A DNA stretch of 50,679 nt from CAXBCP01 sp038120765 (GTDB taxonomy: Bacteria; Pseudomonadota; Alphaproteobacteria; MPNO01; UBA830). The position numbers were made by a program, and so were the translations under genes. Position 1 is the first letter of the stretch, and the number at the start of each line of letters is the position of its first letter. Shown in pieces: positions 17,881-26,386 of this stretch. Under the pieces are notes generated by a model that saw only the letters and a program-made list of their open reading frames with translations, was not told where the DNA came from and ran no database searches. The stretch is from contig JAYOMI010000015.1 of assembly GCA_038120765.1 (NCBI GenBank), forward strand, positions 1 to 50,679. Reading direction: 5' to 3'.

Positions 17881-18008
17881 AACAGGCTTTAATATTCTCC
17901 GGTTACAGGCCCGGATGATTTTCCGGGCGGGCCAACACCTTCATCCTCCTACGCTTCCGACCTTCGATGGCCGGCCAGTGGGCGGGCGGCGGCGGTCTTT
18001 CAGCAGGT

Positions 18009-18104
18009 GGGAGACTGGTGAGGCGACCCGGGTAAATCTCGTTACGGCTGCTTCCTTCCGGACCTGACCGGGTTGGCGAGCAATCCGTCCGCCGCCAGCC
18101 TCCC
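18009..18104 (-). ncRNA. ffs: Signal recognition particle RNA (4.5S type)
   Basis: On the minus strand the segment contains GTCAGGTCCGGAAGGAAGCA (within 18046-18069), the universally conserved SRP domain IV with its GGAA tetraloop and asymmetric loop. The ends GGGAGGCTGG and CCAGTCTCCC pair to close a single long hairpin of about 96 nucleotides, the short form lacking an Alu domain. The RNA binds Ffh to target membrane proteins. Its place just before dnaX is a common alphaproteobacterial arrangement. The ends are set from pairing and the promoter, so they may be off by a few bases. Confidence 0.95.
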
Positions 18105-18110
18105 GGGGGC

Positions 18111-18138
18111 ATTATATCAGGTCCGGCGCGCGGGCCAA
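18111..18138 (-). promoter_or_regulatory. Promoter of the SRP RNA gene
   Basis: On the minus strand a perfect TATAAT lies at 18116-18111, and TTGGCC lies 16 bases upstream (18138-18133). The distance puts the first transcribed base near 18104, exactly where the RNA helix begins. Confidence 0.75.
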
Positions 18139-18267
18139 ATGGAGTCTGGCCTTTCCGGCGGATGAATCCGTCCCGGAAGAATTCCAAAAAACCTCAGAAA
18201 ACCGGCAAAAAGCTGCACATGCGCTCTGTAATTGCGCGGTTTGCGGTTGTATGCGAATTATACGGTC

Positions 18268-19176
18268 ATGAATTCCCAGAATCACTATGCCGATGAAGTC
18301 CTGGACCGGGTCGCCCAGTTTCGCCGCGATATCGCGTGGATCGACGCCCAGTACGCGGCCGAACACACCATGGTCATCCCGGTCTGGCGCTCCCGCAGCC
18401 TGATCCAGCAGGGGCCCGAGCCGCGCGGCGTGATGATGTCGATGGCCGAGACCCGGGCGCTGATGGACATCGCGACGACGACCGTCATGCTGGGCGTGCG
18501 CAACGACATCGCCCATTTCGCCATCGATATCTCAGCCCTCGAAGAGCATGAGGTAAACGAGTTGCGGGCGGACGGCGAATTCGTCGACCTGCGCTCGGTC
18601 GGCGCCGTGCTCGACCGCACGGAAGCATCGATCCTTGCCTATGCCAAGGGAATCATGCACTGGCATTCGCGCCACCTTTTCTGCGGCGTTTGCGGCAGCC
18701 CGACCGAAACCCAGGACGCGGGCCACCTGCGGAAATGCCTGAACCCGGATTGCGGCGCCGGGCATTTTCCGCGCACCGACCCCGCGGTGATCATGCTGGT
18801 GGAAAAGGACGACAAGGCACTGCTCGGGCGGAAAGCGGAATGGATGCCGGGCATGTATTCGACCCTGGCGGGCTTCGTCGAACCGGGCGAAAGCCTGGAA
18901 CAGGCGGTCGCCCGCGAGGTGATGGAGGAATCCGGCGTCGAGATCACCAATATCCGCTATCATTCCTCGCAGCCCTGGCCGTTCCCGTCATCGCTGATGC
19001 TGGGTTTTTTCGCCGAGGCGGTGACCGAGGAACTGACCCCGTGGGACGAGGAACTGGAAGACCTGCAATGGTTTACACGGGCTGAACTCGCCGATGGCGG
19101 CGCCGGCATTGCCCAGCGCCCGCGATCGGATTCAATCGCCCGGCGCCTGATCGACGAATGGATCAGCCAGGGCTGA
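18268..19176 (+). CDS. nudC: NAD+ diphosphatase (NADH pyrophosphatase) NudC
   Basis: 302 residues from the ATG at 18268; the frame opens earlier at a TTG (18232) but that leader looks non-coding. The middle has a zinc ribbon (FCGVCG...KCLNPDCG), then the Nudix box GFVEPGESLEQAVAREVMEESG, split here across positions but intact in G-x5-E-x7-REVMEE order. The downstream SQPWPFPSSLM motif is diagnostic of NudC. The enzyme cleaves NAD(H) and can remove NAD caps from RNA in characterised relatives. It is convergent with the PEP-CTERM-like gene, 12 bases apart. Confidence 0.95.
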   Translation: MNSQNHYADEVLDRVAQFRRDIAWIDAQYAAEHTMVIPVWRSRSLIQQGPEPRGVMMSMAETRALMDIATTTVMLGVRNDIAHFAIDISALEEHEVNELRADGEFVDLRSVGAVLDRTEASILAYAKGIMHWHSRHLFCGVCGSPTETQDAGHLRKCLNPDCGAGHFPRTDPAVIMLVEKDDKALLGRKAEWMPGMYSTLAGFVEPGESLEQAVAREVMEESGVEITNIRYHSSQPWPFPSSLMLGFFAEAVTEELTPWDEELEDLQWFTRAELADGGAGIAQRPRSDSIARRLIDEWISQG

Positions 19177-19188
19177 AGCCCGGTCCGC

Positions 19189-19863
19189 CTATGCTGCGCG
19201 GCGGCGTGCGGCCAGAAACCCGATCCCGAGCAAGAGAAATCCCGCGACCGGCGGGACCGGCACCGCGGCGGCGGAGAACTGGGTAAACACCCGGATGTAA
19301 TCGCCCGGGGAACTGGCAAACCAGTTGACCAGCAGCCGCTTTGAATTTGTCGGATCGATCGTCACGATATCGCCGCCTTCAAGGCCCCGCAGGCTGTCGC
19401 TCAGATAAGTCACCCCGGTATTGGCGAGGAAATCGCTGTCATCCAGATTGACCCGGCTGGTCGCCACGCCATAGATGTCGGCGTCAAAATCGATATATCC
19501 TGTCTGCGTCAGTCCGCCATCGGGATCGAAGCCGATATAGTGGCTCGCGACGATATCGCCCGCGACCGGGTTGGTCCCGATATTCACCTGGATCGTCGAG
19601 GAGATCACGATATTCTGTTCTTCGTCGAAACTGAACAGATTGGGGGATTGCTGGTTGTCGTCGCCGATGGTGTTGTTCGTCGGGATGGACACAAACGGCA
19701 GAATGAGTTTCTGAAAAACTCCGCCGGCGCCGAGTGCCGACCCGCCGGTCACGGCGCCGCCGATGATGGTCGCGCCCGCCGGGAGCGCGATCGATCCGAT
19801 CACCAGCCCGCAGACCAAAGACACCAGACGCAACGCACGCTTACTACTGACCCTTATTTTCAT
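19189..19863 (-). CDS. Secreted protein with PEP-CTERM-like sorting tail
   Basis: 224 residues from the ATG at 19863 (MKIRVSSKR). An upstream ATG at 19878 adds only five residues. A signal peptide ends near PAGATIIGG. The mature part is rich in beta-type Gly/Ser/Asn/Thr sequence, with no enzyme motif I recognise. The C-terminus has a VPVPP motif, a hydrophobic helix (AGFLLLGIGFLAA) and RRR, the tripartite signal used by exosortase systems (VPxxP/PEP-CTERM variants). It is probably exported and anchored or released at the surface. No exosortase gene is in the window. Confidence 0.7.
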   Translation of the reverse strand: MKIRVSSKRALRLVSLVCGLVIGSIALPAGATIIGGAVTGGSALGAGGVFQKLILPFVSIPTNNTIGDDNQQSPNLFSFDEEQNIVISSTIQVNIGTNPVAGDIVASHYIGFDPDGGLTQTGYIDFDADIYGVATSRVNLDDSDFLANTGVTYLSDSLRGLEGGDIVTIDPTNSKRLLVNWFASSPGDYIRVFTQFSAAAVPVPPVAGFLLLGIGFLAARRRAA

Positions 19864-19987
19864 TCCAAGCAGCCACAACGCGAATTTTCTTGTTCAGTTA
19901 CCAGTGGTCGATGATAGCGGCCCGGAATCGCTGCGCCGATGCCCAATATGACGGTCAAGGCGTCGAACCGCGACCCGAAACCCCGAT

Positions 19988-20869
19988 TCAGGTCCTGAAC
20001 CGGAACGGATCGGCGGGATACGTGCCCAGAATCGTCACTTTATGGGTGAAAAAATCCAGTTCTTCGAGTGCGAGCTTCAGGCTGACATCCCTCGGGTCGC
20101 CCTCGACATCGGCGTAGAACTGGGTCGCGACGAAATCCCCGTCGACCATATAGCTTTCCAGCTTGGTCATGTTGATGCCGTTGGTGGCGAACCCGCCCAT
20201 CGCCTTGTAGAGGGCCGCGGGCACGTTGCGCACCTGGAAGACGAAACTGGTCACGACGGGGCCTGCCCCGTGCTTGACCCGCACCGGTTTTCTCGACATC
20301 ACGACGAAGCGCGTGGTGTTGTGTTCGGCGTCCTCGATATTGGCGCGGATCGATCTCAGGCCATAGACCTCGCCCGCCAGTTCGGACGCGATCGCGGCCT
20401 CGGTCGGATCGCCGGACGCCGCTATATCCGCCGCCGCCCCCGCCGTGTCGGCATGGACCACGGCTTCCAGCCCGTGCCGGCGGAGGAATTGTCCGCACTG
20501 GCCCAGCGCATGGACATGGCTGTGAACGCGCCTGATCGATTTCAGCGTCGCCCCCTTTGGCGCCAGCAGATGATGGTTCACGCGCAGGAATCGCTCGCCC
20601 GTAATATACAGACCGGAATCCGGCATGATCCGGTGAATGTCGGCAACACGGCCCGCAACCGAATTCTCGATCGGAATCATGGCAAGCTTCGCCTTGCCGC
20701 TGGTGACGGCGGCAAACGTGTCCTCGAACGCGGCGGTCGGCATCGGGGTCATGTCCGGGAAATAGTCCCGGCAGGCAAGATGCGAATAGGCGCCGGGCTG
20801 CCCCTGAAACGCGATCGTCCGGGAGGGCGCGGTGCAGGATTGCCGCACGGTTTTTTTACTGGCAGCCAT
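19988..20869 (-). CDS. pheA: Prephenate dehydratase
   Basis: 293 residues. The catalytic domain opens with IAFQGQPGAYSHLA, and the family's NTTRFVV motif (about residues 185-191) supplies the catalytic threonine. A C-terminal ACT domain (from about residue 205) begins TSFVFQVRNVPAALYKAMGGFA and has LESYM in place of the common ESRP phenylalanine-binding motif, so feedback inhibition may be altered; that is inference. It converts prephenate to phenylpyruvate in phenylalanine synthesis. The monofunctional form, without chorismate mutase, is normal in this group. It lies directly downstream of kdsB. Confidence 0.95.
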   Translation of the reverse strand: MAASKKTVRQSCTAPSRTIAFQGQPGAYSHLACRDYFPDMTPMPTAAFEDTFAAVTSGKAKLAMIPIENSVAGRVADIHRIMPDSGLYITGERFLRVNHHLLAPKGATLKSIRRVHSHVHALGQCGQFLRRHGLEAVVHADTAGAAADIAASGDPTEAAIASELAGEVYGLRSIRANIEDAEHNTTRFVVMSRKPVRVKHGAGPVVTSFVFQVRNVPAALYKAMGGFATNGINMTKLESYMVDGDFVATQFYADVEGDPRDVSLKLALEELDFFTHKVTILGTYPADPFRFRT

Positions 20870-20874
20870 GATTG

Positions 20875-21657
20875 CTAGACCTTGAGCGAGGACGGACCGG
20901 CCGCCAGCAATGCCCGCGCTCGGTCCAGATCGGCGGGAGTATCGACACCGAGCGGAACAGTGTCAACGAGGGCGACGTCAATACGCATACCGGCTTCGAG
21001 CGCGCGCAACTGTTCCAGCCGCTCCAGCACTTCCAGCCGTCCGGGCGGCAGGGCGACGAACCGGTCGAGCGCATCGCGCCGGAAACCGTACAGCCCGATA
21101 TGGTGATAATGCGGCCCGTCCGCCACGGCCGGAACGGTCGCCCGGCTGAAATAAAGCGCCCGGCCGATGCGCGCGTCCCCGTCCGCTCCGGCATCTGCAA
21201 ACGCGATCACCGCCTTGACCACGTTGGGGTCCGTGCGTTCGCGATCTTCGGTGATTTCGACGGCAAGGGTCGTGATGTCGACATCCGGTGTATCGAACGG
21301 CTCGAGCACCGCCGCGATCACGCCGGGATCGATGGTCGGCAGATCGCCCTGGATATTGACGACCGTGTCGTAGTGCCCGTCCGGATCGAACCGGCCGAGC
21401 GCCTCATGCACCCGGTCGGAGCCGCTGGGGTGATCGGGATCGGTCATCACGGCCTGGCCGCCGGCGGCGCGCACCGCATCGGCAATGGCCGCATCGCCGC
21501 AGGCGACGAGGACCGGGCCGATATCCGCCTCGACCGCGCGGCGCAGGACCTGAACGATCATCGGCAGCCCGTGGATATCGGCAAGCGGCTTGTCCGGAAA
21601 ACGGGTCGCGGCCAGACGGGCGGGAACAATAACGACGGGATTTAACGATCTGGACAT
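20875..21657 (-). CDS. kdsB: 3-deoxy-manno-octulosonate cytidylyltransferase (CMP-KDO synthetase)
   Basis: 260 residues from the ATG at 21657 (MSRSLNP); the open frame upstream to 21843 is non-conserved. The nucleotide-binding start VVIVPARLAATRFPDKPLADI and later NIQGDLPTI (the QGD/E substrate loop) and HHIGLYGFRRDAL are diagnostic. It activates KDO with CTP for lipid A-core assembly, which shows a Gram-negative envelope. The gap to pheA is five bases, so the two form an operon. The divergent cytochrome gene starts 216 bases away. Confidence 0.95.
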   Translation of the reverse strand: MSRSLNPVVIVPARLAATRFPDKPLADIHGLPMIVQVLRRAVEADIGPVLVACGDAAIADAVRAAGGQAVMTDPDHPSGSDRVHEALGRFDPDGHYDTVVNIQGDLPTIDPGVIAAVLEPFDTPDVDITTLAVEITEDRERTDPNVVKAVIAFADAGADGDARIGRALYFSRATVPAVADGPHYHHIGLYGFRRDALDRFVALPPGRLEVLERLEQLRALEAGMRIDVALVDTVPLGVDTPADLDRARALLAAGPSSLKV

Positions 21658-21873
21658 CGGTTTATGCGCATTCTGGCAGGGTTTCGGTGATATTCGCGGC
21701 GATTTACGGGGCGGCAAGACCTTCGGGTGCGACATTATACCCCTTGTGCGGTCACGGGAATGCCGTATTCGTGGGACGAAATACAGGGTTATTAGACAGA
21801 CTCGCATGGAGCGGGTAATTTGTGCCGCCGGTCCGACCGGCATTTACTTTTAACACTCCAACGGAATTCTGGC

Positions 21874-22929
21874 ATGTCGTCATTCGAGCTTAACAAGATC
21901 GTCGGTGCACTTCTGGTCGCGGTGCTTACTCTCGTTGTTATCGGCAAGATCGGCGACAATCTGGTAACGACCGGGGGCGGACATGGCGGCGGTCACGGCG
22001 GCGCCGGGGAAGTCATGACGGCAAGCGCCCCTGCCCCGAAGGTCGAGGAACCGCTGGAGCCTGTTCTGGGATTGCTGGCATCGGCCAGCGTAGAAGACGG
22101 CATGAAGGTCGCGAAGAAATGCGCCGCCTGCCACGATTTCGCCAAGGACGGCAAAAACAAGATCGGCCCGAAGCTCTGGAATACGGTAAATGCCAAACTC
22201 GGTTCCCACGAAGGGTTCAGCTATTCAAGCGCCCTGCTCGAGAAAGAGGGCAGCTGGACATATGAAAGCCTGAACGCGTTCCTGGCGAAGCCGAAAGACT
22301 ATATCCCGGGCACCAAAATGTCCTTTGCGGGGCTGAAGAAGACGTCGGAGCGGGCAGATCTGATCGCGTATATGCGGACCCTCGCCGACACCCCCGCGCC
22401 GCTGCCGACACAGGCCGAAATCGACGCGGTCATTCAGGCACTTGAAGCCGCCAAGCAGGCCGCAGCGAAAGCCGTGGAAGTCGCCGCCGAACCGGTTGCT
22501 GCTGCCGCCACCGCCGTCGCTGCAGACGTCAAGCAGGCGGCGGAAGCCGTCGCGGAGGCAGTCACGTCGCCCGCGAATTTCGCCGAGGCCGTCGGCAAGG
22601 CAGACGTGGAAAAAGGCAAGCGCCTCTTCAACAAATGCAAGTCGTGCCACACGGTCGACAAGGGCGGCAAGAACGGAATCGGCCCGAACCTCTGGAATGT
22701 CGTGAACGCCGGCAAGGCCGCGCATGACGGCTTCAAGTATTCGGCCGCACTTGAAGGCATGAGCGACACGAAATGGACCTATGCCAACCTGGACGCGTTC
22801 CTGCGCAAGCCGCGGGACTACGCCAAGGGCACGAAGATGTCGTTCGCCGGTCTGAGCAAAGACAGCGACCGCGCCAATGTTATCGCCTATCTACGGACCC
22901 TGGCCGACACACCCGCCCCGCTCGAATAA
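21874..22929 (+). CDS. Membrane-anchored two-haem cytochrome c (duplicated class I domains)
   Basis: 351 residues from the ATG at 21874; the frame opens earlier but MSSFELNKIVGALL is the typical start of membrane-bound cytochrome c552/CycM-like proteins. One uncleaved anchor (residues 8-25) and a Gly/His-rich linker lead into domain 1 with haem site C83-A-A-C86-H87. Domain 2 has C255-K-S-C258-H259. Each domain ends with a GTKMSFAGL methionine ligand and the same LADTPAPL tail. An alanine-rich linker of about 65 residues joins them. Most relatives have one such domain, so an internal duplication is clear. It probably carries electrons to a terminal oxidase. Confidence 0.9.
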   Translation: MSSFELNKIVGALLVAVLTLVVIGKIGDNLVTTGGGHGGGHGGAGEVMTASAPAPKVEEPLEPVLGLLASASVEDGMKVAKKCAACHDFAKDGKNKIGPKLWNTVNAKLGSHEGFSYSSALLEKEGSWTYESLNAFLAKPKDYIPGTKMSFAGLKKTSERADLIAYMRTLADTPAPLPTQAEIDAVIQALEAAKQAAAKAVEVAAEPVAAAATAVAADVKQAAEAVAEAVTSPANFAEAVGKADVEKGKRLFNKCKSCHTVDKGGKNGIGPNLWNVVNAGKAAHDGFKYSAALEGMSDTKWTYANLDAFLRKPRDYAKGTKMSFAGLSKDSDRANVIAYLRTLADTPAPLE

Positions 22930-23055
22930 AACCCGCCGGGCCGGAACCTGAATTCCCGACGTTTCCGGGCGCGCATTTACTATTTGTAAACCACTGTGAA
23001 GACAGAGTAGGTTCTCTGAGTAGTAGGTGAGTATGCGTAATCTAGGAGGGTTACA

Positions 23056-23535
23056 GTGGATTTCCAGAGTTCTGATCCCATTGCGGCGGTTGGTGTCCGC
23101 CCGAATGGGGAAAACAGGTTGGTAGGTAAAGCGCTCAAGTTTTGGGAAAGTGTGCGGGCCGACGGCGAGTTGCCGCGGACATCGGTGCTTGACATGGAGG
23201 ACTGCCCGTTCGGCGCCGAGGATTCCCTTGTTATCGAAATCGGCGTCGGCGAGCTGGACGACAAGGTTGTCGCCGCCGGCGAAAAGGTCCAGGCAGCGCT
23301 CGGCCGCGATCCGACCGGGCTGTCCGTGCTCGACACGCTTCCGTCGTCCACCGAAATGGGCCTGTCATTCTGCCGGGCATCCGTCGACCTGAAAAAACCG
23401 ATGGCGGACGTCGGGCGGTTCTTCAACAAAAAAGGCCAGGAAGTGCTGTATCGCAGCATCCTGTTGCCGCTGTCGGATGACGGCATTCGCGTCAACCGCG
23501 TGGTTTCCGCCTTCAGCTCCAAGGTCGTGCATTAA
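23056..23535 (+). CDS. PAS-like domain protein (alphaproteobacterial PAS_5 type)
   Basis: 159 residues with a GTG start preceded by AGGAGG (23044-23049), which supports this start strongly. The layout resembles the small alphaproteobacterial PAS proteins that begin with a W-x2-x-R-x-DG-x-LP-x-R segment (here FWESVRADGELPRTSVLD) and end with a LPLSDDGIRVNRVV strand pair. The middle is divergent, and no histidine kinase or output domain is attached. It probably senses a ligand or partner; the cofactor is unknown. It lies between the cytochrome gene and hisN. Confidence 0.6.
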   Translation: MDFQSSDPIAAVGVRPNGENRLVGKALKFWESVRADGELPRTSVLDMEDCPFGAEDSLVIEIGVGELDDKVVAAGEKVQAALGRDPTGLSVLDTLPSSTEMGLSFCRASVDLKKPMADVGRFFNKKGQEVLYRSILLPLSDDGIRVNRVVSAFSSKVVH

Positions 23536-23615
23536 ACCTGCCGGCCGGACGGCTTTTCCCGTCCTGTCGTTCTGCAGCCCTTTCAAACGGCCACGATTCG
23601 CGCCAGACTGCGCGG

Positions 23616-24395
23616 ATGAGCGCCCCCTGTCCTTCCGACATGATCGATCTGGCAAACCGGCTGGCTGACGCGAGCGGACCGGTGATCCGCAGCTATTTCC
23701 GCACGCCCCTCCGGATCGACGGCAAGGCGGATTCGTCGCCGGTCACCGCCGCCGATCGGGAGGCGGAACAGGCCATTCGCGCCATCCTCGCAGAGACACG
23801 GCCCGATGACGGCGTCATCGGCGAGGAGTTCGGCAACACCAATACCGATGCCGCCTATGTGTGGGTGATCGACCCGATCGACGGCACGAAGTCCTTTATC
23901 AGCGGACGGCCGATTTTCGGCACCCTGATCGCGCTTGTCCGCGACGGCACGCCGATCCTCGGCGTGATCGACCAGCCGGTGAACGGGGAACGCTGGATCG
24001 GCGCGGCCGGAACAGGAACAGTGTATAACGGCAAGCCGGTAAAGGTGCGCGCCTGCCCGTCGCTCTCGAGCGCCATTGCCGGCACGACCGCGCCCGACCT
24101 GTTCGGCCCCGGCCAGGAACAGCACTGGCGCAAGGTCGCGGCGGGCGCGAAACACGCGGTCTATGGCGGCGACTGCTACACCTACGCCCAGATCGCTTCC
24201 GGGTTCGTGGACGTGGTCCTCGAAGCGGGTCTGCAGACATACGATTTCTGCGCCCTCGCACCGGTGATCGAGGCCGCCGGCGGAATCGTGACGGACTGGC
24301 AGGGCAACCCGGTCTCGCTGTCCTCGGACGGCACGATCCTTGCCTGTGGCGATGTCCGCACACATGCCGAAATTCTCGGACTTATAGGCGGTTAA
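23616..24395 (+). CDS. hisN: Inositol-monophosphatase-fold phosphatase, probably histidinol-phosphatase
   Basis: 259 residues. The metal-site motifs are in order: G69-E70-E71, then WVIDPIDGTKSF (D86, D89), then the late TYDFCAL aspartate near residue 210. The fold hydrolyses phosphomonoesters using Mg2+. The close SPVTAADREAEQ opening and short length fit the HisN subgroup used for histidine synthesis in Alphaproteobacteria, but inositol or other phosphatase activity cannot be excluded. No other his genes are nearby. Confidence 0.8.
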   Translation: MSAPCPSDMIDLANRLADASGPVIRSYFRTPLRIDGKADSSPVTAADREAEQAIRAILAETRPDDGVIGEEFGNTNTDAAYVWVIDPIDGTKSFISGRPIFGTLIALVRDGTPILGVIDQPVNGERWIGAAGTGTVYNGKPVKVRACPSLSSAIAGTTAPDLFGPGQEQHWRKVAAGAKHAVYGGDCYTYAQIASGFVDVVLEAGLQTYDFCALAPVIEAAGGIVTDWQGNPVSLSSDGTILACGDVRTHAEILGLIGG

Positions 24396-24487
24396 CAGCC
24401 CGGTTTGCCGTGTCGTATTTCCGATGGCTTGTCATTCGGGCAGAAAACAACACATTCAAGAGCAGTATGATTGAGGGATACAAGGCC

Positions 24488-26350
24488 ATGAAAATCCTGA
24501 CCGCCGCGCTGGTCTGCGCCGGACTGACGTTTTCCGCGACCGCATTTTCCGTTGCCCCCGCGGACGCGCAGGACAATTCCGGCAAGAAGTCGGGCGTCAC
24601 AATCAGCCATGGCCTCACCCTGCTGGACAAGCTGAAATACCCGGCCGGGTTCAAACATCTCGATTACGTGAATCCGGCAGCGCCCAAGGGCGGAACGCTC
24701 CGGCGGTTCACCATCGGCACGTTCGACAGCTTCAATCCTTACATCATCAAGGGCAATCCGTCGGCGGGCGTCAGCCAGGTTTACGAAACCCTCATGACGT
24801 CGCCGCTGGATGAAATTTCCGCCGAATACGGGCTGATCGCGAAATCCGTCGAGGTGCCCGCCGATCTCTCCTATGCCACCTTCACGCTGCGGCCCGAAGC
24901 GCGCTTCCATGACGGCTCGCCGGTCACCGCGGATGACGTGATCTGGACCTTCGAGACGCTCAAAAACGACGGCGCGCCGTTCTACCGGTTCTATTACAAG
25001 AATATCGCGCGGGCGGTGAAGCTCGGTCCCCACAAGGTCAAATTCGAATTTACCGGCCCGCCCAACCGCGAACTGCCGCAGATCACCGGACAATTGCCGG
25101 TGATGTCGAAAAAATGGTGGTCGACCCGCGACTTCACCAAAACCTCGCTGGAGCCGCCGATGGGCAGCGGCCCCTATCGCATCGGCGCGTTCGAGCCCGG
25201 ACGTTTCGTCGAAATCGACCGGGTGAAAGACTGGTGGGGCGCCAACCTGCCGATCAATGTCGGCCGGAACAATTTCGACCGGATCCGCTACGATTACTAC
25301 CGCGACCAGACAGTCGCCCTCGAAGCCTTCAAATCGGGCCGCTACGATATCCGCAACGAAAACGCGTCGCTGGTCTGGGCGACCGGGTATGACTTCCCGG
25401 CGCGCAAGGACGGCCGGGTAAAGCTTGAAGAAGTCCGCCATGCGCGGCCGACCGGCATGCAGGCCTTCGTTTTCAACATCCGGCGCGAACAGTTCCAGGA
25501 CCCGGTGCTGCGCCAGGCAATGGCCTACGCGTTCGATTTCGAATGGTCGAACGAGCACCTGTTCTACGGACAATATGCCCGCACCAGCAGCTTTTTCTCC
25601 AACTCGGAGCTCGCCGCGACGGAACTGCCGTCGAAAGCCGAACTAGCGCTGCTGGAACCGTGGCGCGGCAAGATTCCGGACGAAGTGTTTACGACCGTCT
25701 ATACGCCGCCATCGACGGACGGGTCCGGCAATATACGGTCCAACCTGCGCATCGCGCTCCGCCTGCTGAAACAGGCGGGTTATAAAATCGAGGACAACGC
25801 GCTGATCTCGCCGAAGACCGGCAAGCCGGTTATCTTCGAGATTCTGCTGGTCAGCCCCGCCTTCGAACGCATCGTCGCGCCCTTTGCCCAGAACCTGAAA
25901 CGGCTCGGCATCGTCGCCAATGTCCGCACCGTCGACCAGTCGCAATACATCAACCGGATACGGTCCTTCGATTACGACATGATCGTCGGCGGCGCAGGGC
26001 AATCCGAATCGCCGGGCAACGAACAGCGCGATTACTGGAGCTCGGACGCGGCCGACCGCGAGGGGAGCCGCAACACCATCGGCATCAAGAACCCCGCCGT
26101 GGACGCGCTGATCGACCGGATCGTCGATGCCCCCGATCGCAAATCCCTGGTCGCCGCGACACGGGCACTGGACCGCGTGTTGCTGTGGAACCATTACGTC
26201 ATCCCGCAATGGCATGTCCGGATGGACCGCCTTGCCTATTGGGACCGGTTCAGCATTCCGAAACACCCCAAATACGGCGCCGACGTGATGAGCTGGTGGA
26301 TCGATCCGGCAAAGGATGCCGCCCTGAAGAACGGGAATAAAAATCCTTAG
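24488..26350 (+). CDS. yejA: Periplasmic peptide-type ABC binding protein (YejA-like), first copy
   Basis: 620 residues from the ATG at 24488. The earlier frame start at 24410 would put 26 odd residues before a perfect signal peptide (MKILTAALVCAGLTF... cut near ADAQ). This is a family 5 extracellular solute-binding protein: the KGGTLRRF opening, then FHDGSPVTADDVIWTF (the classic family signature), and the C-terminal WHVRMDRLAYWDRF. The YejA branch binds peptides; microcin C uptake is known in Escherichia coli. It is the first of two tandem paralogues upstream of the permease genes. Confidence 0.9.
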   Translation: MKILTAALVCAGLTFSATAFSVAPADAQDNSGKKSGVTISHGLTLLDKLKYPAGFKHLDYVNPAAPKGGTLRRFTIGTFDSFNPYIIKGNPSAGVSQVYETLMTSPLDEISAEYGLIAKSVEVPADLSYATFTLRPEARFHDGSPVTADDVIWTFETLKNDGAPFYRFYYKNIARAVKLGPHKVKFEFTGPPNRELPQITGQLPVMSKKWWSTRDFTKTSLEPPMGSGPYRIGAFEPGRFVEIDRVKDWWGANLPINVGRNNFDRIRYDYYRDQTVALEAFKSGRYDIRNENASLVWATGYDFPARKDGRVKLEEVRHARPTGMQAFVFNIRREQFQDPVLRQAMAYAFDFEWSNEHLFYGQYARTSSFFSNSELAATELPSKAELALLEPWRGKIPDEVFTTVYTPPSTDGSGNIRSNLRIALRLLKQAGYKIEDNALISPKTGKPVIFEILLVSPAFERIVAPFAQNLKRLGIVANVRTVDQSQYINRIRSFDYDMIVGGAGQSESPGNEQRDYWSSDAADREGSRNTIGIKNPAVDALIDRIVDAPDRKSLVAATRALDRVLLWNHYVIPQWHVRMDRLAYWDRFSIPKHPKYGADVMSWWIDPAKDAALKNGNKNP

Positions 26351-26386
26351 CGCAAGGCGGCGAATGACACGTAAGATGCGGGCGCA

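Noticed and set aside
18112..18516. Minus-strand reading frame over the SRP RNA promoter and nudC start
   Set aside because: It overlaps the nudC coding start and the ffs promoter and lacks any conserved feature.
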